64,000 nucleotides of DNA from Sulfurimonas crateris (lineage in GTDB: Bacteria > Campylobacterota > Campylobacteria > Campylobacterales > Sulfurimonadaceae), in the NCBI RefSeq assembly GCF_005217605.1, contig NZ_SZPX01000005.1, forward strand, positions 124,001-188,000. Reading direction: 5' to 3'. Below the pieces are notes generated by a model that was not told the origin of the DNA, made no database searches, and worked only from the letters and a program-made list of their open reading frames with translations. This document shows positions 7,157 through 14,738 of this stretch, in pieces. The stretch's first letter is position 1; every line of letters starts with the position of its first letter. The position numbers and the translations under genes were made by a program.

Positions 7157-9160
7157 ATGAATAAAAGAATAGTTTTAAGTTTGGCTTTAATAGCAAGTAT
7201 GAACATGTATGCTTTTGCAAACGAGAGTTACGGTTTGCAAAAAGTAGAGGTTACGCAAGAAGGCGGCCTTAAAGCACCTATGCAAAATGAAGCATTCAGT
7301 GCTCCGGAGACTTCAAAGCTTACGATAGACAAGCTTACCGAGGAAGAGATAGAGATAGCAAACCCTAAAAATGTATTTGAAGCCATCAATATGACCGCTG
7401 GTGCGAATATTCAGTTTCAAGGGCGAAAAAACTCGGCTATCATAACCTTTAGAGGCAGCCCCAACATCTATAGTGCCGCGGCATTTGGCGTAATACTAGA
7501 CGGCGCTCTTCTAGCCCCTATGTCATCGCTAAGAATGATGGAATCTTTAAGTATGGATGTTATAGAGTCTATTGAGGTCATCAGGGATGCGAGTGCGCTT
7601 ACCCTTGGACCAATTGCAGGTTTTGGAACTCCAAACGGCTCCCCGACTTTGGGGTATATCGTCATAAAGACAAAGCTTCCAAAAAGAGACGGCGGTTCGG
7701 CAAAATTTGCTTATGAGAGCTTCAACACAAAAATCGCAGATATAAGCTATGGAGGCATAAACGACAAAATATTTTATCTGGCAAGTTTAAGTGGTTATTT
7801 TACCGATGGAAGAGACGATTTCAATACCGCTGAGGAGAGAGGCAGCGTATTTGTCAGAAGCGGTTATATAGATGAGGGCTTTAGTGCAACAATAAGTGCA
7901 TACTATTCCAATGCGGATAAAGAGACACAAAAAGCGACCGACCCGCTTAGCTCGGTAACGGCTTCAGAGTGGAAATACAAGCCTGTAGAAAATGAGTTTA
8001 TTTCTGCCATACTTGAGAAAGATTTTAACCAAAACAATAAAACAACCTTACAGCTTTCGCATACAAAAGCGACATGGAGTCAAGATCTTGATAGAACGAA
8101 CCCATCTACTGCAACTGCCCCTAATATCTACTTTACAGGAACGCAGAGTACGGATTCTATAGATTTAAGGCATGCCATGAAGATAGCGGATACCACGCTA
8201 AAGTTTGGTGCACAGGCAATGTTTTATGATGCTCCAGACGGAGAGCTATTTTATGAAGGGTATGAGAGAAAAGAGCAAATCTACGGCGCTTTTATACATG
8301 CTTCACACTCGTTTGACAATAACAGACTCACCATTGACGAGTCTTTTAGAGTTGATAGAAAACATATAGATTCTTCTGTAGAGAGGTATGATCCAAACTC
8401 TGTATTGGCAGGAAATGTCACAAAACTAAACAATGCAGAACTCTCAATTATAGAAGATCAATGGGCAAAATCATCTATAGCTTTATCCCTAGGGGCGATT
8501 TATAAGTTCGACGACAACTTAGAGGGTAGTGCAAGATTTGCGTATTTAACTTCTGGGACTCCCGACGACGCTTTGAGTGCCGACGGCTCAGATATGCAAG
8601 ACGAAGAAAGCTATAGATACGAAGTGGGACTCAAAAAAAGAATAAACAAATATTTCAGTCCCACTTTAAATCTATTTTTATACGACAATAAAAATATCAA
8701 ATCGCCTATTTATTTGGGAACAAATGCTGATCCGTACATAGTTTTTAATCAAATAGACCAAAAAAGATACGGCGGTGAACTAGGTTTTGAGGGTACGGAT
8801 AAAGAACTTTATTACTCTTTTAGCTACGCCTATGCCACGGCAGATGTAAAAGACAACGAGATACCAAAACACACCGTATCGGCAATGTTACAGAAGAAAA
8901 TCGGAGACTATGCTCTAAACTTTTCCGGTAAATACATAAGCACTTATGAGTCAAACTTTTTTACGATTGACAAAGAGTACCATGATGTAGGGGATTTTAT
9001 CTCTATTAATCTCTCTTTAGATTACAACCATCAACTGCTTGGAAACGATGCCAAGTTTAGCGTATATAGCAGAAATCTTACGGATGACAACTATGTAACT
9101 ATATTTGGCTTTGAAGATCAAGGAAGAGTGATAGGCGCATCTTATGCATTTAAGTTTTAA
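7157..9160 (+). CDS. TonB-dependent outer-membrane receptor 1
   Basis: A 667-aa receptor. A signal peptide (about residues 1-21) is followed by a possible TonB box (KVEVT near residue 29), a plug domain at about 50-175 (NPKNVFEAINMTAGANI, then VILDGALLAP and DVIESIEVIRD) and a beta-barrel ending in the aromatic terminal strand ASYAFKF. Family: OMR/FepA-like siderophore receptors. The ligand is unknown. Neighbours (Mo/W-type importer, Mop protein, own TonB set) suggest an oxyanion complex or metallophore. The monooxygenase gene overlaps its 3' end by 17 bp. Confidence 0.9.
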   Translation: MNKRIVLSLALIASMNMYAFANESYGLQKVEVTQEGGLKAPMQNEAFSAPETSKLTIDKLTEEEIEIANPKNVFEAINMTAGANIQFQGRKNSAIITFRGSPNIYSAAAFGVILDGALLAPMSSLRMMESLSMDVIESIEVIRDASALTLGPIAGFGTPNGSPTLGYIVIKTKLPKRDGGSAKFAYESFNTKIADISYGGINDKIFYLASLSGYFTDGRDDFNTAEERGSVFVRSGYIDEGFSATISAYYSNADKETQKATDPLSSVTASEWKYKPVENEFISAILEKDFNQNNKTTLQLSHTKATWSQDLDRTNPSTATAPNIYFTGTQSTDSIDLRHAMKIADTTLKFGAQAMFYDAPDGELFYEGYERKEQIYGAFIHASHSFDNNRLTIDESFRVDRKHIDSSVERYDPNSVLAGNVTKLNNAELSIIEDQWAKSSIALSLGAIYKFDDNLEGSARFAYLTSGTPDDALSADGSDMQDEESYRYEVGLKKRINKYFSPTLNLFLYDNKNIKSPIYLGTNADPYIVFNQIDQKRYGGELGFEGTDKELYYSFSYAYATADVKDNEIPKHTVSAMLQKKIGDYALNFSGKYISTYESNFFTIDKEYHDVGDFISINLSLDYNHQLLGNDAKFSVYSRNLTDDNYVTIFGFEDQGRVIGASYAFKF

Positions 9161-10142
9161 TAATCAAGACGGCATTAAACTCGGTATTTTTTTACTTACT
9201 GAAAACTTCCACGATGATGCCCATAACACTATCTTAAATGATATTGAGACGGCATGTTACGCAGAAGAGTTAGGTTTTGATGAAGTGTGGTTTGGGGAGC
9301 ACCACTTTAACTCTTTTAGCGTTATCCCAAATCCATCTCTCATGATGGCTAATTTGGCAGCAAAAACCAAGAGTATCCGTATCGGGACGGCTGCATTTTT
9401 GACACCGTTTTATAACACTACAAGATTAGCCGAAGAGATAGCCACACTTGACAACCTCTCAAACGGCAGAATCAATGCAGGGTTTGCCAAAGGCGGGTTT
9501 GCTCTTGATTTGGAGTACTTTAACAAAAACTCCGACACTCTTAGAGATGAACTTTATGCAAATGTAAAAGATATAGAGCAAAAACTCTACAAAGATGAGC
9601 AGTTTCAACCAAAACCGCTTCAAGAAAAAATTCCTACTTTTATAGCAACTTTTGCAACCAAAGAGACAATCGCATTTGCCGCACACAACGGCTATGGGCT
9701 AATGTTTTCTCAAGGTACAACACTTGATGCATGTGAAGAAGCGCAAGAGAGTTATAAAAATATAGCAGGGTTTTACCCACAAACAGTGCTTATGAGAGTG
9801 TTTGCAGTAGCAGACACAAAAGAAGAAGCAAAAGAGATAGCATTGCCGGCAACTGATCACTTTGTAAAGTCCATGAGAGCCGTTAAAGCCAAAGGAGCAC
9901 AACCAAAATTTAACAAAGCAAATTATAATGAACTTTTAGCTCAAAGATACGCTTTTTTCGATGCAAAAACTTTTATGGAAGCTGCTATTGTCGGTAGCGT
10001 TGATGATTGTATTGAACATATTTTAAATATAAAAAGGAGGATAAAAAATCTGCATTTAACACTAAAAGTTGCCTCAAGTGAGAGCAACACAACAACAGGA
10101 ATGCTAAAAATATTTAGCCAAAAAATCAAACCAAAAATTTAA
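9144..10142 (+). CDS. Luciferase-like flavin monooxygenase
   Basis: A 332-aa member of the bacterial luciferase-like (LLM) family of FMN/F420-dependent oxidoreductases. The N-terminal strand IKLGIFLLTENF, then AEELGFDEVWFGEHHF, SIRIGTAAFLTPFYNTTRLAEEIATLDNLSNGRINAGFAKG cover the family's TIM-barrel core. In related enzymes it would oxidise an alkane, aldehyde or sulfonate-type substrate with reduced flavin. It lies between two receptors and overlaps the first, so it may modify or release a ligand imported by them. That role is inference. Confidence 0.87.
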   Translation: MHLSFNNQDGIKLGIFLLTENFHDDAHNTILNDIETACYAEELGFDEVWFGEHHFNSFSVIPNPSLMMANLAAKTKSIRIGTAAFLTPFYNTTRLAEEIATLDNLSNGRINAGFAKGGFALDLEYFNKNSDTLRDELYANVKDIEQKLYKDEQFQPKPLQEKIPTFIATFATKETIAFAAHNGYGLMFSQGTTLDACEEAQESYKNIAGFYPQTVLMRVFAVADTKEEAKEIALPATDHFVKSMRAVKAKGAQPKFNKANYNELLAQRYAFFDAKTFMEAAIVGSVDDCIEHILNIKRRIKNLHLTLKVASSESNTTTGMLKIFSQKIKPKI

Positions 10143-10153
10143 AGGAAAAGAAA

Positions 10154-10567
10154 ATGAAAACAAGTGCAAGAAACGAGTTAAGCGGAACAGTAACAGAAGT
10201 AAAGAGTGGCGGAGTGATGAGCGAGATAGTCGTAAAAGTTTCACCGAGCGTGAGTATTTGTGCAACGATTACAAATGATGCAAGAGACTCTTTAGGGCTT
10301 GAAATAGGCTCAGGCGTATCTGCTCTTATAAAATCTTCTTTTGTTGTTCTTAGCAAAGAGAAACTAAAAGCAACTGCTAGAAACAACATAGAAGCAAAAG
10401 TTTCAGAAGTTATAACGGGTGCCATAAACAGTGAAGTAAAACTCTCTGTAGGCGAGAAAAAACTCTGTGCTATCGTAACTAACGATGCTATAAAAGATTT
10501 AGATATCAAAACAAACGATACCGTATATGCGATTTTTAAAGCTTCAAGCGTCATTTTAGTAGCTTGA
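10154..10567 (+). CDS. Double Mop/TOBE domain molybdate-binding protein (molbindin-like)
   Basis: A 137-aa protein made of two Mop (TOBE) repeats, about residues 3-67 and 70-137. Each has the hallmark start SARNELSGTVTEV or TARNNIEAKVSEV, the SEIV/SEVKL strand, a TNDA segment and a closing VSALIKSS or VYAIFKAS strand. Molbindins of this plan assemble into rings that bind molybdate or tungstate in the cytoplasm, serving storage or homeostasis. There is no DNA-binding domain, so it is not ModE itself. AAGGAAAAG precedes the ATG. It is direct support for a Mo/W theme in this cluster. Confidence 0.9.
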   Translation: MKTSARNELSGTVTEVKSGGVMSEIVVKVSPSVSICATITNDARDSLGLEIGSGVSALIKSSFVVLSKEKLKATARNNIEAKVSEVITGAINSEVKLSVGEKKLCAIVTNDAIKDLDIKTNDTVYAIFKASSVILVA

Positions 10568-10592
10568 AATACGATAAAAAAAAGGAGAAAAA

Positions 10593-12548
10593 ATGAAAAA
10601 AAGTATATTGGGTATATCTATAGCGACATCTATGCTCCTAGCGGAGAGTTTTACGCTTGGGCAGGTGAGTGTTCAAGATAATGCAAAAGATATAAATCTG
10701 TTTGAGCAGAGTATATCGCCGGAGGAGATTTCACAAAACAGCTCGGATACGGTAAGTGAAGCATTGGACAACCTAAGCGGCGTAAATCAAGACGTACAAG
10801 GCGGCCGCGGCGAATCGACTCTTTACATCAGAGGATTTGATGCAAAAAGAGTGGGTGTTTTTATAGACGGTATCCCCGTTTATGTGCCTTATGACGGCAA
10901 TTTTGATTACGGTAGATTTTTAACCACAGACATCGGTTCTATCGATGTTTCAAAAGGGTATTCATCTGTAATTTACGGTGGAAATACTATGGGCGGTGTT
11001 GTAAATATTGTTTCAAGAAAACCGACAAAAGAGTTTGAAGGCAATGTCAAAGGTAAGATTGTTTTAGATTCTGATGCAAAAATGGCTCGACATGTAGAGA
11101 GTGTCAACTTAGGTACAAAACAGGGAAATTTTTATGCGCAGCTTGGTGCTTCTTACAGTAAACAAGACCATTTTAGAATCAGCGATGACTATGAAGCTAC
11201 TGCTACTCAACCAGAAGGCGATAGGCTAAAAAGTGAAAATGAGGATAAAAAAGTAAGTCTTAAAGCCGGTTATGTGGCAGACGATAAGAGCGAAATAGCA
11301 ATCTCTTATGTAAATCAGCAGGGCGAAAAACAACAGCCTCCTGTAACAGATACGACCTTTGCAAAAAACAAAAATTGGGATTGGCCATATTGGGATAAAG
11401 AGACTATCTCTATTACGGGGCAAAAAAACTTTGAAAACAGTTATATAAAAGCTTTGGCGTATTATGACAAAAGCAAAAACTCTCTTTGGTCTTACAATGA
11501 TGCAACATTTTCGTCACTTCAATGGAAAAGCAAATATGACGACTACAGCTACGGAGCTCGTCTTGAGTATGGAGTTGAGCTAGGAAACAACTTCTTAAAA
11601 GCTGCCGTAAACTACAAAAAAGATGTGCATCGTGGCTACGATATAGACACAACAACGGATGCCGAGACTCTTCTTGAAAGATATGAAGATCACACCATTT
11701 CAGTCGGTTTGGAAGACACATACACACTCTCATCACAATGGGAACTTGTAGGCGGTGTAAGTTATGACAGAAGAACTGCCGATGAAATTTTTGACACAAA
11801 TACGGCTTATCTTGACATGTTAGCTCTTGAGACACAAGACTCTTTTAGTCCGCAAGCGGCGATTATCTACTCACCGGATAAGAGTTCAAAAGCTAAGTTT
11901 AGCGTATCAAGAAAAACATATATGCCGTCCATGAAAGATAGATACTCTCGTAAATTTAACTCCTATGTTCCAAATCCTGATTTGGAAAATGAAATCTCAA
12001 CACACTATGAGTTAAGCTATCAAAAACACTTTGGTGCATTTATAGGTCGCACTAATCTTTTCTACACAAGAGTTGAGGATGCGATTCAAAGTGTCATTCA
12101 TATTCCAACAGGATTGGAGCAAAACCAAAATGTAGGAACATTCGATCATAGAGGCGTTGAACTAGAACTCAACTACAAGAGAGATACTTTGGATGTCGGG
12201 GGTAACTACACCTACATAAGCATCAAAGATAAAGAAAATAGCGGTGTTGAGATAGTGGATGTTCCAAAACACCAGATTTTTGCTTACGCACAACAAGAAA
12301 TCGGGGGAGGTTTTTCTATTTATGCAAACGCAAAGTATCGCAACGGTGCTTATGAAAATAAGCTAGACGGCAGCTATGTCACAACCCCTAGCTTCACAAC
12401 TTTTGATTTGAAAGCGATTTATGAGCCGACAAAAACTTTAACGGCAGAGATTGGCGTGAAAAATCTAACAGACGAACTCGTTCGCTACGACATGGCATAT
12501 CCTATGGCAGGACGAGAATTTTTTGCCTCTTTAGAGTATAAGTTTTAA
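10593..12548 (+). CDS. TonB-dependent outer-membrane receptor 2
   Basis: A 651-aa receptor with a signal peptide (about 1-17), a possible TonB box (GQVSVQ), a plug (DTVSEALDNLSGVN, GESTLYIRGFDAKRVGVFIDGIPVYVPYDG, then YSSVIYGGNTMGGVVNIVSRKP) and a barrel ending in EFFASLEYKF. The plug follows the FepA/BtuB-like consensus more closely than receptor 1 does. An AAAGGAG ribosome site precedes the ATG. Two unlike receptors in one operon suggest two ligand forms, for example molybdate and tungstate complexes. This ligand idea is inference. Confidence 0.92.
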   Translation: MKKSILGISIATSMLLAESFTLGQVSVQDNAKDINLFEQSISPEEISQNSSDTVSEALDNLSGVNQDVQGGRGESTLYIRGFDAKRVGVFIDGIPVYVPYDGNFDYGRFLTTDIGSIDVSKGYSSVIYGGNTMGGVVNIVSRKPTKEFEGNVKGKIVLDSDAKMARHVESVNLGTKQGNFYAQLGASYSKQDHFRISDDYEATATQPEGDRLKSENEDKKVSLKAGYVADDKSEIAISYVNQQGEKQQPPVTDTTFAKNKNWDWPYWDKETISITGQKNFENSYIKALAYYDKSKNSLWSYNDATFSSLQWKSKYDDYSYGARLEYGVELGNNFLKAAVNYKKDVHRGYDIDTTTDAETLLERYEDHTISVGLEDTYTLSSQWELVGGVSYDRRTADEIFDTNTAYLDMLALETQDSFSPQAAIIYSPDKSSKAKFSVSRKTYMPSMKDRYSRKFNSYVPNPDLENEISTHYELSYQKHFGAFIGRTNLFYTRVEDAIQSVIHIPTGLEQNQNVGTFDHRGVELELNYKRDTLDVGGNYTYISIKDKENSGVEIVDVPKHQIFAYAQQEIGGGFSIYANAKYRNGAYENKLDGSYVTTPSFTTFDLKAIYEPTKTLTAEIGVKNLTDELVRYDMAYPMAGREFFASLEYKF

Positions 12549-12560
12549 AAAGAAACTCTT

Positions 12561-13292
12561 ATGAACAAACATAAAGTATATATAGCCATAGACGATACGG
12601 ACGAGGTAGGATACTATACATCCACGGGAGAAATTTGTGAAGATATTAGAGAGCATATCGATAAAAATCACTCTCGTACAACACCTATATCGCGCCATCA
12701 GCTCTTGCTTGATGAGAGGATTCCCTACACCTCTCATAACAGCTCCATGTGTTTTACATGTGAGCTTGATTTAGAAACATTTGAGCAAGTCAAAAATTTT
12801 ATACTCTCATATGTTGCAGACAAAAGTGCACCCTCTTCATCGCCCGGAGTGTGCATGGGATTTGAGAGAGATATTTGCAATAGAGATGCGCTTATTGCTT
12901 ATGGTCTTGATGCGAAAAAAATAGTTTTAACCAAAGAGAGTGCCTATGAAACGGCGGCTGCACAAAAACTTTTTTTAAAAGAGGTAAAGAACAAAGGCAA
13001 CGGTATAATCGGTGCTTTAGCGGGAGTTGCTCTAAGAGCATACGGAAATGACGGCCGCATAAAAGGTAAGATAAAACTTGGTAAAAAGAGTATTGCCGTC
13101 TCAGAGCTGTTAGAAAAGGGTTTATTTGAGGAAGTAAGATTAAAACATGGCAAAACAGCCGATAAAAACCACCATATTGTGATAAACGAGTATCTAAAAG
13201 GAGTATATATTGACCATAAATCAGTTTTGCTTCTTGAAGAATACGGAGGTTTTTACAAGCCTCTTGTTAAAGAAGATCTGCTTGATTACTGA
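12561..13292 (+). CDS. TiaS-like IDDTD-domain protein (DUF1743-type)
   Basis: A 243-aa protein opening with YIAIDDTDEVGYYTSTGEI, very like the IDDTD motif of the kinase domain of archaeal TiaS (tRNA-Ile2 agmatidine synthetase). It continues with RIPYTSHNSSMCFTCEL, in the place of the TiaS N-P-W-K segment, and GNGIIGALAGVALRAYG, in the place of its GALAAI segment. The TiaS OB-fold and zinc regions are missing. The protein starts 10 bp after receptor 2 and its stop overlaps the next gene. It is unlikely to do tRNA work here; an ATP-dependent modification linked to metal uptake is one possibility. Fold resemblance likely, function unknown. Confidence 0.6.
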   Translation: MNKHKVYIAIDDTDEVGYYTSTGEICEDIREHIDKNHSRTTPISRHQLLLDERIPYTSHNSSMCFTCELDLETFEQVKNFILSYVADKSAPSSSPGVCMGFERDICNRDALIAYGLDAKKIVLTKESAYETAAAQKLFLKEVKNKGNGIIGALAGVALRAYGNDGRIKGKIKLGKKSIAVSELLEKGLFEEVRLKHGKTADKNHHIVINEYLKGVYIDHKSVLLLEEYGGFYKPLVKEDLLDY

Positions 13293-13519
13293 TGGTTTGC
13301 ATGTTTTATAAAAGAGATAATAGTTTTGTTTTTAAATATGGCAAAAAAAATTATGATAAAGCCATAGAGTCTGCAGCTCTATGCGAAAATTTTGTACTGG
13401 ATAAAGATGAAGATGAGTTAATCACTTCAACTGAAAAAAACTCTTGTTACAACTGCCTTTTTAGAAGATGGTGCAGCGATAGTTTTATATGCATGAAAAA
13501 AGGTATATATGAGAGTTAA
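13292..13519 (+). CDS. Small Cys-rich protein, CxxC-xx-RRWC motif, unknown
   Basis: A 75-aa protein with cysteines at 3, 31, 52, 55, 61 and 67. The C-terminal CYNCLFRRWC and FICM could bind a metal or a cofactor. It starts in the stop of the TiaS-like gene (TGATG) and its last codons overlap the next gene, so it is a coupled operon member. I do not recognise the family. Candidates are a metal chaperone or a small redox protein. Confidence 0.65.
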   Translation: MVCMFYKRDNSFVFKYGKKNYDKAIESAALCENFVLDKDEDELITSTEKNSCYNCLFRRWCSDSFICMKKGIYES

Positions 13520-14561
13520 AGCTATATTGAACTTGGCTATAGTTTTGCTGATGAGCATATCTGTTGTTGTTGCAGTCTCTAGCGGTTATCTCTTACACTC
13601 TCATTATGCAGCAGATCCTCTACATGTAAGTGCCGGAGTTATTTTTGTCCTGTTTGTCTTTTTTCATATCTATTTGAGAAAAAACAGGCTTAAAAAAGAA
13701 GTTGTCAATTTGTACTATTTAGTTATATTTAGGCAACCGAAAAAGAAAAAAAATAAAGGAAGAAAAATGTTTTTAGAACCGATTGATTTTGCCCGTATGT
13801 ATAAAGAGCATAAACAAAAAACTGTTTTTAAAGGTAAAAACAGCGGTGATTGGGATAACAAATCAAAAGAGATGGCTCCGAGAATGCAAAAATCAGAGTA
13901 TGTTGAAGATTTTATATCCCGCATGAATATATCAAAAGAGGACACGGTGCTAGATATCGGCTGCGGACCGGGGACTTTGGCAATTCCGCTTGCGAAAAAA
14001 GTCAAACATGTTATAGCCATAGATTTTTCATCACAGATGCTAGAGCAGCTTGAAGCTTATGCCGCGCGAGAGGGAGTAAAGAATATCACGACTTACCATA
14101 TCGGCTGGGAAGATGATTGGAGTCACCTGCCACAGGTAGATATTGTCGTTGCTTCAAGGAGTATTGAAGTTCTAGATCTCGAAGATGCGTTATCAAAAAT
14201 GTCATCTCATGCAAAAAAGGCATGCTATCTTACCTACAAAACAGGCGGCAGTTTTGTTGATATGGATATATTGGATTATATAGGGAAAAAAATCATAACA
14301 AAACCTGATTTCTGGTATATCCCGATACTGCTTTATAAAGAGGGCTATCTACCTAAAATAGACTACATAGCAACAAAAGACGCAAGCGTAAAATACTCAA
14401 ATGCCGATGAATTTGTAACATCTTTAATCTGGAGTCTGGGTTCTTTAGATGATGAACAACAAGAAAAAGCAAAAGAGTACTTTGAGCTATATGTAGAAAA
14501 TAGACAAGATTCTATAAAACCGACTTTTTGGGCATTTGTAGCATGGAGTTGTGAAAAATAA
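13509..14561 (+). CDS. Membrane-anchored SAM methyltransferase, possible two-gene fusion
   Basis: A 350-aa frame in two parts. Residues 1-86 hold two membrane helices with histidines (HSHYAADPLH, FFHIYLRKN) like small DUF4405-type membrane proteins. Residues 87-350 form a class I methyltransferase (DTVLDIGCGPGTLAIPL, VIAIDFSSQMLEQL). The join lies in an A-rich stretch with an A8 run (13746-13753). One more A would give an immediate TAA, followed by AAAGGA and an ATG at 13767, a normal gene boundary. So either this is a real fusion, or two genes joined by slippage, mutation or a base error. Substrate unknown. Confidence 0.75.
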   Translation: MRVKAILNLAIVLLMSISVVVAVSSGYLLHSHYAADPLHVSAGVIFVLFVFFHIYLRKNRLKKEVVNLYYLVIFRQPKKKKNKGRKMFLEPIDFARMYKEHKQKTVFKGKNSGDWDNKSKEMAPRMQKSEYVEDFISRMNISKEDTVLDIGCGPGTLAIPLAKKVKHVIAIDFSSQMLEQLEAYAAREGVKNITTYHIGWEDDWSHLPQVDIVVASRSIEVLDLEDALSKMSSHAKKACYLTYKTGGSFVDMDILDYIGKKIITKPDFWYIPILLYKEGYLPKIDYIATKDASVKYSNADEFVTSLIWSLGSLDDEQQEKAKEYFELYVENRQDSIKPTFWAFVAWSCEK

Positions 14562-14610
14562 TCTATATTTACACAGATAATAAAGCTCTTTGGAAGACGT
14601 AAAGTGGATT

Positions 14611-14727
14611 TCAAAGACTTTTTAAGAGCAAAAGCAGTATCTCTTTCTTCTGTGTTTTTGCTTTAAACAACGCTGCATCAAAATCATTTTGCCATCTTAT
14701 GTGGTCTGAAAAAAGAGCTGATGCCAT
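14611..14727 (-). pseudogene. N-terminal remnant of a thioredoxin-like secreted protein
   Basis: Downstream of the pentahaem cytochrome gene the same strand encodes a hydrophobic leader (LLVIFLMASALFS) and then HIRWQNDFDAALFKAKTQKK and EILLLLLKS, the usual start of a thioredoxin-fold protein that handles haem or thiols. It stops before any CxxC motif, at a TGA facing the convergent methyltransferase gene. The first clear ATG is inside the leader. I read it as a truncated copy. It could be coincidence, but the resemblance to the family start is good. Confidence 0.45.
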
Positions 14728-14738
14728 CAGAAAAATAA

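Noticed and set aside
14363-14614. An 83-codon - strand gene under the methyltransferase 3' end
   Set aside because: It lies antisense to conserved methyltransferase sequence and has no ribosome site.
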